Of a stretch of 64,000 bases of DNA, positions 52,485 to 60,727 are shown in pieces. The position numbers and the translations under genes were made by a program. The notes below the pieces were generated by a model. That model was not told where the DNA came from, made no database searches, and saw nothing but the letters and a program-made list of their open reading frames with translations. Source of the DNA: Collinsella aerofaciens (GTDB lineage Bacteria > Actinomycetota > Coriobacteriia > Coriobacteriales > Coriobacteriaceae). The DNA lies in contig NZ_CABJDK010000008.1 in NCBI RefSeq assembly GCF_902364355.1, forward strand, positions 50,159 to 114,158, in the 5' to 3' direction. Positions within the stretch are counted from its first letter, which is position 1. The number at the start of each line of letters is the position of its first letter.

Positions 52485-52519
52485 TTTCCGATCTCAGGCG
52501 AACACATTGAGCAAATAGG
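52485..52519. repeat. 35-base dispersed repeat, copy 1
   Basis: TTTCCGATCTCAG followed by GCGAACACATTGAGCAAATAGG recurs with one mismatch at 63966-64000. The flanking 52520-52580 is GC-rich and partly palindromic (CCTCCCGGGGCCCGGGGG). Confidence 0.6.
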
Positions 52520-52531
52520 TCGTACCCACAG

Positions 52532-52732
52532 TTAGCCGAACACCCCTGCAGTCCCTCCCGGGGCCCGGGGGCACCGTTTTCGATACTCTTGGTTTCCTTT
52601 ACCCGATGCAAATAAGTGCTCAACAACATAAAACCTATCCCCCGCCACGGATATGCCGTCGAGTAAATCTGTTAAGCCAACCCTATCAACTTCTTTTGAC
52701 AATTGGCTGTATTGGTCCATTTTGTCGTCCAT
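52532..52732 (-). CDS. Possible small hypothetical protein
   Basis: A 66-residue open frame beginning MDDKMDQYSQLSKEVDRVGL 14 bases after the DUF3784-like stop on the same strand. The first 48 residues look plausible as coding; the last 18 are encoded by the repeat-rich DNA near 52540-52590. No family is recognised and the ribosome site is weak, so it may be a truncated fragment. Confidence 0.3.
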   Translation of the reverse strand: MDDKMDQYSQLSKEVDRVGLTDLLDGISVAGDRFYVVEHLFASGKGNQEYRKRCPRAPGGTAGVFG

Positions 52733-52746
52733 CCCGCTTCCGCTGT

Positions 52747-53067
52747 CTATCGCCTCATAAACACAAACCTAACGAGCCGCACGAACGACAAAGAGGCCAA
52801 GCTGAACAGAAGTAGAACCAAAACTTCAAAAACACTGGTATTCCAATCGCGTACCCAGCCCTCTACCGCCCACAAGAAAAACAGCAGCCCCATCCATAAC
52901 GTCACAGAAGAAATCAACTTTGCGTAAGGGCGTATATCAATCCCGCTCTCCCTTTTTGTGACATCATATCCAGCAATTGAGCTGAGCCATCTTCCTCTTC
53001 TGTATTGGATTGAAAGAAGAATCAGGGCAATCGAAGTTATCAAACAGACAGCATCCTCTGTTTCCAT
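52747..53067 (-). CDS. Small membrane protein, DUF3784-like
   Basis: A 106-residue protein with three hydrophobic segments (about residues 6-19, 52-68 and 78-98). The segment SIAGYDVTKRESGIDIRPYA resembles the IAGYNTM-SKEE motif of DUF3784, a family of small Firmicute membrane proteins of unknown role. AAGGAAG precedes the ATG. This stretch is more AT-rich than its neighbours and sits among repeats and fragments, which may indicate transfer. Confidence 0.6.
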   Translation of the reverse strand: METEDAVCLITSIALILLSIQYRRGRWLSSIAGYDVTKRESGIDIRPYAKLISSVTLWMGLLFFLWAVEGWVRDWNTSVFEVLVLLLFSLASLSFVRLVRFVFMRR

Positions 53068-53191
53068 AGAACTTCCTTTGCTTTCCGTCCTAGCTGCGCG
53101 TTCACAATCGAATCAAACCAAGTGTGAATTACTCGATAGCAACCGCCCTAGTATAAATCATAGCCTCCGCAGCAGCCCGCCTTCCAAGATC

Positions 53192-53401
53192 TCAAAGCTC
53201 GCCATCGAGGGCGACCTTGATTCTCATTTTCATTGCAACAGCCTCAGGACTCAGCGAGGGCGACCCGCCCAGACCCCTTACAATCTGCTCGCACGAGGCC
53301 CCGCACTCCAACATCCTCTGGACCGTATCCCGCACGTACCTGGTGGGCGAGCCTGCCGTGGGCCCTCGGGGCCGGCATCGCGCCCCACGCCATCCGCCCG
53401 C
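53192..53401 (-). pseudogene. Possible coding fragment
   Basis: A minus-strand open frame of 70 codons ends with RMLECGASCEQIVRGLGGSP and then SPEAVAMKMRIKVALDGEL. The composition reads like real protein, but no ribosome site or start is clear and no family is recognised. It may be the 3' end of a lost gene. The remainder of 53068-53450 shows nothing. Confidence 0.2.
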
Positions 53402-53450
53402 TCATGCGATAATCCTCTGCATAAGTCATCGACAGCAGAGGGAGTTTGTG

Positions 53451-54074
53451 ATGAAGGTTCTTTTAGTCAACGGTAGCCCCAAGGCAAACGGCAACACCGC
53501 TCGCGCGCTTGCCGAAGTCGCCGAGCAATTGCATGCCGAGGGTATCGATACCGAGGTGTTCCAGCTGGGCGCCAAGCCCATTCGCGACTGCATTGGCTGT
53601 GGTCAGTGCGGCAAGCTCGATTGCCGCTGCACCTTTGACGACGACGTGGTCAACGAGCTCATTTCCACCGCCGAGCAGGCAGACGGCTTTGTCTTTGGCT
53701 CGCCCGTCTATTACGCGCACCCCAGCGGCCGCATCCTCTCGGCCCTCGACCGTGCGTTTTATGCTGGCAGCAAGGCCTTTGCGCACAAGCCGGGCGCCTC
53801 TGTCGCCGTTGCCCGCCGCGGCGGCACGTCGACCACGTTCGATGTACTCAACAAGTACTTCACCATCAACCAGATGCCCGTGGTCGCCTCCACCTACTGG
53901 AACAACGTCTTTGGCGCTGCGCCGGGCGAGGCTGCCCAGGATGCCGAGGGTCTGGCCACCATGCGAAACATCGGCAAAAACATGGCCTGGCTCCTGCGTT
54001 GCATCGAGGCAGGCAAGGCTGCCGGCATCGAAGCCCCCGAGGCCGATCGCGAGCGCACCAACTTCATTCGTTAG
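53451..54074 (+). CDS. Flavodoxin-family NAD(P)H-dependent oxidoreductase
   Basis: A 207-residue protein of the NADPH-dependent FMN reductase/iron-sulfur flavoprotein group. The FMN phosphate loop is VNGSPKANGNTARAL near the N-terminus. IGCGQCGKLDC is the Cys-rich segment that in relatives binds iron or is redox active, and GSPVYYAHPSGRI lines the flavin site. GAGGGAG precedes the ATG at 53451. It lies 15 bases before the ArsC-like gene on the same strand. The substrate is unknown. Confidence 0.87.
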   Translation: MKVLLVNGSPKANGNTARALAEVAEQLHAEGIDTEVFQLGAKPIRDCIGCGQCGKLDCRCTFDDDVVNELISTAEQADGFVFGSPVYYAHPSGRILSALDRAFYAGSKAFAHKPGASVAVARRGGTSTTFDVLNKYFTINQMPVVASTYWNNVFGAAPGEAAQDAEGLATMRNIGKNMAWLLRCIEAGKAAGIEAPEADRERTNFIR

Positions 54075-54089
54075 AACGGGAGCCGATAA

Positions 54090-54431
54090 GTGAACGTGCA
54101 AATTTTTGGGACCAAAAAGTCCTTCGATACCAAGAAGGCTCAGCGCTTTTTTAAGGAGCGCCGCATTAAGGTGCAGTTTATCGACCTTAAGGAAAAGGAG
54201 ATGAGCAAGGGCGAGCTCACGAGCGTGATGCAGGCGGTCGGCGGCATCGACAAGCTGCTCAACCCCAAAGCCAAGGACGAGGAGACGCTCGCGCTCATCC
54301 AGCACCTCACCCCTAGCCAGCGCTTCGATAAACTGCTCGAGAATCAGCAGGTTCTAGCCGAGCCCATCGTGCGCAACGGCAAAAAGGCCACCGTCGGTTA
54401 TTGCCCCGATGTGTGGGGAGCCTGGGAGTAG
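54090..54431 (+). CDS. ArsC/Spx-family protein without the N-terminal catalytic cysteine
   Basis: A 113-residue thioredoxin-fold protein of the ArsC family. The position of the catalytic Cys is occupied by GTKKSFDTKKAQRFF, with no Cys in the loop. The C-terminal RNGKKATVGYCPDVW keeps the family pattern with one Cys. It therefore should not reduce arsenate in the usual way. The GTG follows GGGAG. It is probably in an operon with the flavoprotein gene. A regulatory or binding role like Spx/YffB relatives is possible. Confidence 0.8.
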   Translation: MNVQIFGTKKSFDTKKAQRFFKERRIKVQFIDLKEKEMSKGELTSVMQAVGGIDKLLNPKAKDEETLALIQHLTPSQRFDKLLENQQVLAEPIVRNGKKATVGYCPDVWGAWE

Positions 54432-54517
54432 CCTGTGTTATTTGCCGGCGCGTGGGTATAAGAGCAGGCGTTTGGCATAAGATTTAACTGTAAGCCATGT
54501 CTAACAAAGGAGGGCAC

Positions 54518-55648
54518 ATGCCCAACAAACCCGTGAAGATCATCATGCTTACCGGATACCTCGGTGCCGGCAAGACCACGCTGCTCAACCACATCCTCGC
54601 TAACGACGGCGGCATCCGCGCCGCCGTGATCGTCAACGATATCGGCGAGATCAACGTCGACGCCAGCCTCATCGCCGACGGCGGCCTTTCCGAGACCGAC
54701 GACCTCATCCCGCTCACCAACGGCTGCATCTGCTGCACGCTTTCGGACGACCTTGCTAACCAGCTGCAGGGCATCGCCGATTCGGGCGACTTCGACTACA
54801 TCATCATCGAGGCTTCGGGCATTTGCGAGCCTATCCCCATCGCCTACACCATCTCGAGCTTCTGCGACGAGGCCAAGGTGGGCGGCGAGCCCAAGCTCGC
54901 GCTCGACAACATCGTGGCCGTGGTCGATTGCGCCCGCATGTACGACGAGTTCAACGGCGGTCGCGACCTGCTGGCCGAGGATATCGACGAGGACGACATC
55001 GAAAGCCTGCTCATCCAGCAGATCGAGTTCTGCTCCACGCTGATCCTCAACAAGACCGATACCGTGACGCCCGAGCAGATCGCCGAGCTCAAGGCCATCG
55101 TGCGCAGCCTGCAGAAGGACGCCGTGATTGTCGAGGCCCAAAACGGTGAGGTTCCCATGGAGGAGCTGCTCGACACCGACCGCTTCGACTTTATGCGCGC
55201 CTACAACTCCGCCGCCTGGATCGAGGCCATGGAGCATCCCGAGGAGCACGACGACCCCGAGGTGCTCGAGTACGACATCGAGACCTTTGTGTACTCGCGC
55301 CGCAAGCCGTTTGACCTGCAGAAGTTCACCAATTTTGTTGAGCAGGAGTGGCCCGACGAGGTCATCCGCGTCAAGGGTCCGCTGTGGCAGACCGGCGATC
55401 CGGACATGTGCTACATGTTTGAGCAGGCCGGCCACCAGATGCGCCTGATGGAGAACGGCCTGTTTGTCGATTCGGCGCCCGAGGGCGAGAAGCAGAAGAT
55501 CATCGACGAGAACCCCGAGATCATGCAGATTTGGGACGACGAGACGGGCGACCGCATGACGAGCCTGTGCATCATCGGCCGTCACATGGACAAGGATGCG
55601 CTCATCGCCTCCCTCGATGCCTGCCTGACCGACTGGCACCGCGCCTAG
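54518..55648 (+). CDS. CobW/COG0523 family GTP-binding metallochaperone
   Basis: A 376-residue GTPase. Walker A is GYLGAGKT (13-20). The metal-binding CxCC motif is Cys70, Cys72, Cys73 (NGCICCTL). NKTD gives base specificity. The C-terminal CobW domain follows (about 245-370). Members deliver zinc or cobalt to target enzymes; the metal cannot be told here. AAAGGAGGGC precedes the ATG at 54518; an ATG at 54497 lacks a site. A strong terminator follows at 55688. Confidence 0.9.
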   Translation: MPNKPVKIIMLTGYLGAGKTTLLNHILANDGGIRAAVIVNDIGEINVDASLIADGGLSETDDLIPLTNGCICCTLSDDLANQLQGIADSGDFDYIIIEASGICEPIPIAYTISSFCDEAKVGGEPKLALDNIVAVVDCARMYDEFNGGRDLLAEDIDEDDIESLLIQQIEFCSTLILNKTDTVTPEQIAELKAIVRSLQKDAVIVEAQNGEVPMEELLDTDRFDFMRAYNSAAWIEAMEHPEEHDDPEVLEYDIETFVYSRRKPFDLQKFTNFVEQEWPDEVIRVKGPLWQTGDPDMCYMFEQAGHQMRLMENGLFVDSAPEGEKQKIIDENPEIMQIWDDETGDRMTSLCIIGRHMDKDALIASLDACLTDWHRA

Positions 55649-55687
55649 GTTTATCCAAGCGGGCATTTTTCCGCCTATGTAACCGCC

Positions 55688-55723
55688 AAACCACCACGAA
55701 GGTGCTCTTCGTGGTGGTTTTTC
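55688..55723 (+). terminator. Terminator of the CobW-like gene
   Basis: AAACCACCACGAAG pairs with CTTCGTGGTGGTTT around a 5-base loop, followed by TTT. Confidence 0.9.
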
Positions 55724-55743
55724 GTTCTGAGCCAAGGAGATTC

Positions 55744-56343
55744 ATGTTCAACATTGTGCTGTATGCGCCCGAGATTCCGGCCAATACGGGCAATATCGGC
55801 CGTACCTGCGTGGTCACCGGCGCCCGCCTGCATCTGGTGGAGCCGCTGGGCTTCTCGCTCGACGACAAAACGGTACGTCGCGCCGGCCTGGGCTACTGGC
55901 AAAACTTGGACGTGACGACCTATGCCGGCTGGGAGGATTTCCTTGCACGCAACGGTCTCTCCCCTGCCGACGAGCGCCTACATCTGCTGACCAAAAAGGC
56001 ACGCCGCACCTATGCGCAGAGTACCTACCACGACGGCGACTACTTGGTCTTTGGCAGCGAGAGCTCGGGCATTCCCGAGCCACTGCTCGCCGCGGCGCCC
56101 GAGCGCTGCGAGCGCATCCCTATGCTGCGCGATTGCGACTCGCTCGATAACGCCGAGGCTTGGGAAGCCCACGAGGAATCGCTCGGACATACCGAGGACA
56201 GCCACGAGGCTATCCTTCAACAGGACATCTGCGGCAACTTCGTCAACCCGGACGACTACCGCATCAGCGCCCTCAACCTCTCCAACAGCGCCGCCATCGT
56301 CCTCTACGAAGCCCTGCGCCAAACAGGCTTTCCGGGAATGTGA
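55744..56343 (+). CDS. trmL: tRNA (cytidine(34)-2'-O)-methyltransferase TrmL
   Basis: A 199-residue SPOUT methyltransferase that 2'-O-methylates the wobble base of tRNA-Leu. The knot motifs are present: LYAPEIPANTGNIGRTC, LVFGSESSGIPEPLL and SALNLSNSAAIVLYEALRQ. It is longer than most (about 155) because of an insert of about 40 residues (CDSLDNAEAWEAHEESLG, then ILQQDICGNF). AAGGAG precedes the ATG at 55744. The final Met codon and TGA stop lie inside the repeat at 56337. Confidence 0.9.
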   Translation: MFNIVLYAPEIPANTGNIGRTCVVTGARLHLVEPLGFSLDDKTVRRAGLGYWQNLDVTTYAGWEDFLARNGLSPADERLHLLTKKARRTYAQSTYHDGDYLVFGSESSGIPEPLLAAAPERCERIPMLRDCDSLDNAEAWEAHEESLGHTEDSHEAILQQDICGNFVNPDDYRISALNLSNSAAIVLYEALRQTGFPGM

Positions 56344-56369
56344 CAAAGGAACTGTCCCTTTGTCACATT
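56337..56369. repeat. GTGACAAAGGG palindromic repeat, copy 1
   Basis: AATGTGACAAAGG pairs with CCTTTGTCACATT around AACTGTC. The ATGTGA of its left arm provides the last codon and stop of trmL. Confidence 0.8.
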
Positions 56370-56487
56370 CAAGCGCCGCGCCGATGGCGCACACGCCTAA
56401 TTGATGCTCTAGATAAAAAGCCCTCACTTTTAATCAGAATTAACTAAAGTAAAATGAAGTTAAACGGCGCTGTGAAAGGAGAGCTTT

Positions 56488-57588
56488 GTGGAATATCTCG
56501 AGAACCCGTTTACCCCTAGCTTTGGCGAGGTTCCTGCCCATCTCGCTGGCAGACAACAGATTATTCGGGATTTGGACCGTGCCTTCTTGAGCCAGCGCAG
56601 GCGCCCAGAATTGACCTCGATCTTCTCAGGCGCACGTGGAACCGGTAAAACCGCTCTCATGTCGTCGCTCGCGACAAGGGCGGAATCCCACGGCTGGATT
56701 GCCGTAAAGACAACCGCGCTCCCGGGAATGCTTGAGGAAATCGAGTTCGGGGCGAAACGTGCTGCCGGCCATCTTATCGACCCGTCTAACAACTTCGAAG
56801 TCACCGGTCTCGGAATTGCACCGCTCGGCAGCATCGAGGTCAATCGCGTTCACGATGCCTCAACCTGGCGTTATCGCATGAGCGACATCATCGACCAGCT
56901 CAACGAGGCTGGCACCGGTCTGCTCGTTACGGTTGACGAGGTGGACCCGACACTCGACGAGATGATTCAGCTCGCAGCGTCGTATCAGCACTTTGTGACC
57001 GATGGAAAACGCGTCGCCCTGCTCATGGCGGGACTTCCCAACAACGTATCGACGCTACTAAACCACAAGACGGTCTCGTTTCTTCGCCGCGCCCAACAAT
57101 ATCATCTGGGTCGCATTGCCGACTATGACGTGCGCGAAGCCTTGATTCGCACAATTCAGGAAAACGATCGCCTGGCAGATGCTGAGGGAATCGATAGAGC
57201 CGTTCGCTCGATCTCTGGTTTTCCCTTCCTATTGCAACTCGTAGGCTACCGTGCCTGGGATCTCACAAGCGATTCGAAGGAAATCTCGTCACGCGACTTT
57301 GACCTGGGAATCAAAATCGCGCGCGACGAGATGGACGACCGAATTCTCGCGGCAACCTATCGGGAACTCACTGCAGAAGACAAGCGATTCCTCATCGCCA
57401 TGCTCGATGACGAGGAAGAGTCCACCACCGCCGACCTTGTCGAGCGCCTTAAGCGTTCGCCGCAGCAGGTCTCCCGCTACCGACGCCGCATGATAGACGC
57501 CGGCATCATTGGGGAACGTGGGCGCGGAATCGTCGCTTTTGAATTGCCATTCTTCCGCGACTATCTCGCCGCTCAATGCGTGAAATAG
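56488..57588 (+). CDS. AAA ATPase of the ORC/Cdc6-like type with C-terminal winged helix (1)
   Basis: A 366-residue ATPase. Walker A is GARGTGKT (48-55), Walker B is LLVTVDEVD (145-153). FLLQLVGYRAWD marks the lid. The C-terminal portion (TAEDKRFLIAMLDDEE, VERLKRSPQQVSRYRRRMID) is a winged helix, so it may bind DNA. The GTG follows AAAGGAGAG. It is a diverged paralogue of the gene at 60726 and is flanked on both sides by GTGACAAAGGG repeats. Function is unknown; relatives are often linked to toxin-like or mobile loci. Confidence 0.8.
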   Translation: MEYLENPFTPSFGEVPAHLAGRQQIIRDLDRAFLSQRRRPELTSIFSGARGTGKTALMSSLATRAESHGWIAVKTTALPGMLEEIEFGAKRAAGHLIDPSNNFEVTGLGIAPLGSIEVNRVHDASTWRYRMSDIIDQLNEAGTGLLVTVDEVDPTLDEMIQLAASYQHFVTDGKRVALLMAGLPNNVSTLLNHKTVSFLRRAQQYHLGRIADYDVREALIRTIQENDRLADAEGIDRAVRSISGFPFLLQLVGYRAWDLTSDSKEISSRDFDLGIKIARDEMDDRILAATYRELTAEDKRFLIAMLDDEEESTTADLVERLKRSPQQVSRYRRRMIDAGIIGERGRGIVAFELPFFRDYLAAQCVK

Positions 57589-57594
57589 AATTCA

Positions 57595-57625
57595 ATGTGA
57601 CAAAGGGGCAGTCCCTTTGTCACAT
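57595..57625. repeat. GTGACAAAGGG palindromic repeat, copy 2
   Basis: ATGTGACAAAGGG pairs with CCCTTTGTCACAT. It sits 6 bases past the stop of ATPase 1 and 3 bases before the stop of the UvrA-like gene, so it fills the convergent gap. Confidence 0.8.
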
Positions 57626-57628
57626 CGC

Positions 57629-60121
57629 CTATAGGTAGCGGCCGGTAATGCTCTTGGAGCAGGCCGCGATATCCGCCGGCGTGCCGGCGCAGACGATTTG
57701 CCCGCCGGCGTCGCCACCGCCTGGGCCCATGTCAATCACATAATCGGCGTTACGGATAAGGTCGAGATCGTGTTCAATCACGATAACCGTGGCGCCCTTG
57801 GCAACAAGGCCGTCGAACACGCTCAGCAACACCTGAACATCGAGCGGATGTAGTCCAATCGTGGGCTCGTCGAACACAAATACGGCATCATCCTGCACGC
57901 GGCCCATCTCGCTCGCGAGCTTAAGGCGCTGTGCCTCACCGCCCGAAAGCGCCGGTGTGGGCTCGCCAAGCGTAAGATAACCCAGGCCCAGGTCGTGCAA
58001 GGTCTGCAAGCGCGCCTGGACTTTCTTGAGTCCCACCGTGGCGTCGAGGGCCTCGTCCACGCTCATGTCCATGAGCTGCGGCAACGTAAGCAAGCTCCCG
58101 TCCTTGCCCTCGCGATGGATATGCGAAGCTGCGTCTGCATAACGTGAGCCGCGACATGCCGGGCAGACGATCTCGACATCGGGCAAAAACTGCACGTCGA
58201 GCGATATCGATCCCGTGCCATCACACGTAGGGCAGCGCAAGGCGCCGGTATTGTAGCTAAAGGCACCCGCCTTGTAGCCGGCCGCCTTGGCCTCGAGCGT
58301 ACGGGCGAAGGCGCGACGCAGCTCGTCATGGATGTCGGCATAGGTCGCTACCGTCGAGCGAACATTGGCGCCGATGGGCGTGGCGTCAATCAGGTTTGCG
58401 CGGCCAATGCCCTCGGCATCGACCCAACACACGTGCCCCGGCAAGCGCTCGCCAGCTGCCTGCGCCTTAAGCGCCGGGATGAGCGTCTCGAGCACCAACG
58501 TCGTCTTGCCCGAACCCGAAACACCCGTAACCGCGACCAAGCGACCGCGCGGAATATCGACTTCGAGCGGCTTGACGGTATGGATGGTATCGGTCGCCAT
58601 GCGGATATGGCCCTGGTCGAACATTTCGTCGTCAGTCACCTGCGGACGCAAGCGCTTGGGCTCGGCGCGCAAAAACGGCGCGATACGGCTGTCCTGCGAT
58701 TGCTCGACCTCGTCCACCGTGCCCGCGGCGATTACACTGCCGCCGCCTGCTCCGGCAACGGGGCCCATCTCGACCAGATAATCAGCCTCCACCAGCACAC
58801 GTGTATCGTGGTCGACAACAACCACGGTATTGCCGTCATCCACCAGGTCGCGCATTACGCCCACCAAGCCGTCGACATTGGCAGGATGCAAGCCAATTGA
58901 GGGCTCGTCCAGCACATAGAGCACGCCTGTCGATCGGTTGCGCACCACGCGGGCGAGTTGCACGCGCTGGCGCTCACCCGTGGAGAGCGTGGCACCGGCG
59001 CGATCGAGCGAAAGGTAATCGAGACCCAGGTCGACCAGACGACGAGCCGTGCTCAAAAACGAATCGCAGATATCCGTCGCCATGGGCCGCATCTCGGCCG
59101 GCAAGGATGCGGGCACCCCGCGCACCCACTCGATCGCATCACCAAGCGTCATGGCCGCGGCCTGAGCCAGATTGATACCGCGCACCTGGGGCTGGCGCGC
59201 AGCCTCGGAGAGACGCGTGCCGGCGCAGTCACGGCATGGTCCCTCGTGCAAAAAGCGAGCCACACGCTTAAGCCCCTTATCGTCCTTAACCTTGGCGAGC
59301 GCATTCTCAACGGTATAGACGGCGTTGTAATAGGTAAAGTCGAGCGGCGTGGCGCCCTCGCCGTTTTTGGGAACGTAGAGAATGTGCTTCTTAACCGCCG
59401 GGCCGTGAAACACGATGTCGCGCTCTTGAGGCGTGAGCTGGTTAAACGGCACGTCGGTGCGCACGCCCATCTCGCCGGCCACCTGCTTCATCAGGTCCCA
59501 CATGAGCGTGCCCCAGGGAAGCACCGCACCCTCGTTGATGGTCTTTGACTCGTCGGGCACCAGGCTCGCCTCGTCTACCTCGCGCATGACACCGGTGCCG
59601 CCGCAGGTAGGGCACGCACCGCCGCTATTGAAAGCCAAATCCTCGGCACTCGGCGCGTAGAACTCGCGGCCGCATGTCGGACACGTGAGCGACAGGCCCG
59701 CAGCCACGTTAAGGCTCGGCTCCACACGCGCCCCGCAATGCGGGCACACGTGATGGGCGCAACGGCTAAAGAGTAGACGCAGGCTATTGTTGAGCTCGGT
59801 CATGGTGCCAAAAGTGGAACGCACGCCCGGCACGCTCGGACGCTGGTGCAGCGCGAGCGCCGCCGGCACGTGCAAGACCTCATCCACCTGGGCATGTTCG
59901 GCCTGCGTCAGACGACGGCGGGTATAAGTGCTAAGCGCCTCCAGATAGCGGCGCGAGCCCTCGGCATAAAGAACCCCGAGTGCCAGCGAACTCTTGCCCG
60001 AGCCCGACACGCCGGCAATACCCACGAGCCTTCCCAGCGGGATATCAATATCGATGTCCTTGAGGTTATGGACACGTGCGCCACGCACCTCGATAGCACT
60101 TGGTTGTTGCGACACCGTCAT
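57629..60121 (-). CDS. UvrA-like ABC ATPase (class without UvrB-interaction region)
   Basis: An 830-residue relative of UvrA with two ABC domains. Walker A motifs are GVSGSGKSS (about 37) and GVSGSGKTT (about 533). ABC signatures are LSTGERQRVQLA and LSGGEAQRLKLA. Zinc fingers are present (CPHCGARVEP to CPTCG, CPTCGGTG, CPTCDGTG to CPACRG). It is about 100 residues shorter than canonical UvrA, consistent with UvrA2/DrrC-type proteins linked to DNA damage tolerance or drug self-resistance. The start overlaps the GNAT stop by one base (TGATG). Its own UvrB-independent role is inferred. Confidence 0.87.
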   Translation of the reverse strand: MTVSQQPSAIEVRGARVHNLKDIDIDIPLGRLVGIAGVSGSGKSSLALGVLYAEGSRRYLEALSTYTRRRLTQAEHAQVDEVLHVPAALALHQRPSVPGVRSTFGTMTELNNSLRLLFSRCAHHVCPHCGARVEPSLNVAAGLSLTCPTCGREFYAPSAEDLAFNSGGACPTCGGTGVMREVDEASLVPDESKTINEGAVLPWGTLMWDLMKQVAGEMGVRTDVPFNQLTPQERDIVFHGPAVKKHILYVPKNGEGATPLDFTYYNAVYTVENALAKVKDDKGLKRVARFLHEGPCRDCAGTRLSEAARQPQVRGINLAQAAAMTLGDAIEWVRGVPASLPAEMRPMATDICDSFLSTARRLVDLGLDYLSLDRAGATLSTGERQRVQLARVVRNRSTGVLYVLDEPSIGLHPANVDGLVGVMRDLVDDGNTVVVVDHDTRVLVEADYLVEMGPVAGAGGGSVIAAGTVDEVEQSQDSRIAPFLRAEPKRLRPQVTDDEMFDQGHIRMATDTIHTVKPLEVDIPRGRLVAVTGVSGSGKTTLVLETLIPALKAQAAGERLPGHVCWVDAEGIGRANLIDATPIGANVRSTVATYADIHDELRRAFARTLEAKAAGYKAGAFSYNTGALRCPTCDGTGSISLDVQFLPDVEIVCPACRGSRYADAASHIHREGKDGSLLTLPQLMDMSVDEALDATVGLKKVQARLQTLHDLGLGYLTLGEPTPALSGGEAQRLKLASEMGRVQDDAVFVFDEPTIGLHPLDVQVLLSVFDGLVAKGATVIVIEHDLDLIRNADYVIDMGPGGGDAGGQIVCAGTPADIAACSKSITGRYL

Positions 60122-60675
60122 CACTCCCCTTCTGCCCGCCCGCGCCAGTCTTCGCGGGTCAAAAACGTAAAGTACTCGGTACGCACATCGCCCATCAGCT
60201 CGCAGGACACGTCGCGTTCAACGTGATGAGGCACGAAGCCGCATTTTTGCTGAACGCGTAGCGACTTGTTATTGCCCTCGTAGTATCCGCACCAAAGCGC
60301 CTTGCAGCCAAGCGTTTCGAACGCATAGCGCTGCATGGCTCGTACCGCTTCGGGAGCAAAGCCTCGGCCCCAGAATGGCTTGGCGATCCAATAGCCCACT
60401 TCGAGTTCGAGACCGTCATCTCGACGGTTTGACTCGCAGCGAGACGGCATGAGACCGATGCTACCCACGGGCTCATCCGTCGCAGCCAGGCAAACGGCAA
60501 AGGTATGGGGTGCCGCAAAAACTGTCCGAATGATCTCCCTGCTCTCCTCAATGCTTCGATGGGGCGGCCAGCCCGCAGCCGGTCCCACGTCCGGGTCGCT
60601 CGCATATGTAAACAGGATCGCCGCATCCGTCTCGCGCCACGGACGAAGCGTCAATCGCTCAGTTTGAATCACCAT
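60121..60675 (-). CDS. GNAT acetyltransferase, RimJ/RimL type
   Basis: A 184-residue acetyltransferase (TERLTLRPWRETDAAILF, then LEVGYWIAKPFWGRGFAPEA and ENNKSLRVQQKCGF with the acetyl-CoA site). This group acetylates protein N-termini or small molecules, sometimes antibiotics. It is coupled to the UvrA-like gene by a one-base overlap, so the two are one operon. The start at 60675 has no obvious ribosome site; the repeat at 60697 lies upstream. The substrate is unknown. Confidence 0.85.
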   Translation of the reverse strand: MVIQTERLTLRPWRETDAAILFTYASDPDVGPAAGWPPHRSIEESREIIRTVFAAPHTFAVCLAATDEPVGSIGLMPSRCESNRRDDGLELEVGYWIAKPFWGRGFAPEAVRAMQRYAFETLGCKALWCGYYEGNNKSLRVQQKCGFVPHHVERDVSCELMGDVRTEYFTFLTREDWRGRAEGE

Positions 60676-60696
60676 GTTTTGACCTCACATCTATCG

Positions 60697-60727
60697 ATGT
60701 GACAAAGGGACCGTCCCTTTTCACATT
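60697..60727. repeat. GTGACAAAGGG palindromic repeat, copy 3
   Basis: ATGTGACAAAGGG pairs with CCCTTT-TCACATT; one base is lost in the right arm. Its right edge overlaps the TAA stop of ATPase 2. Confidence 0.78.

Noticed and set aside
53217..53476. Plus-strand ORFs running into the flavoprotein gene
   Set aside because: The extension before 53451 has no ribosome site or domain similarity; the ATG at 53451 follows GAGGGAG.
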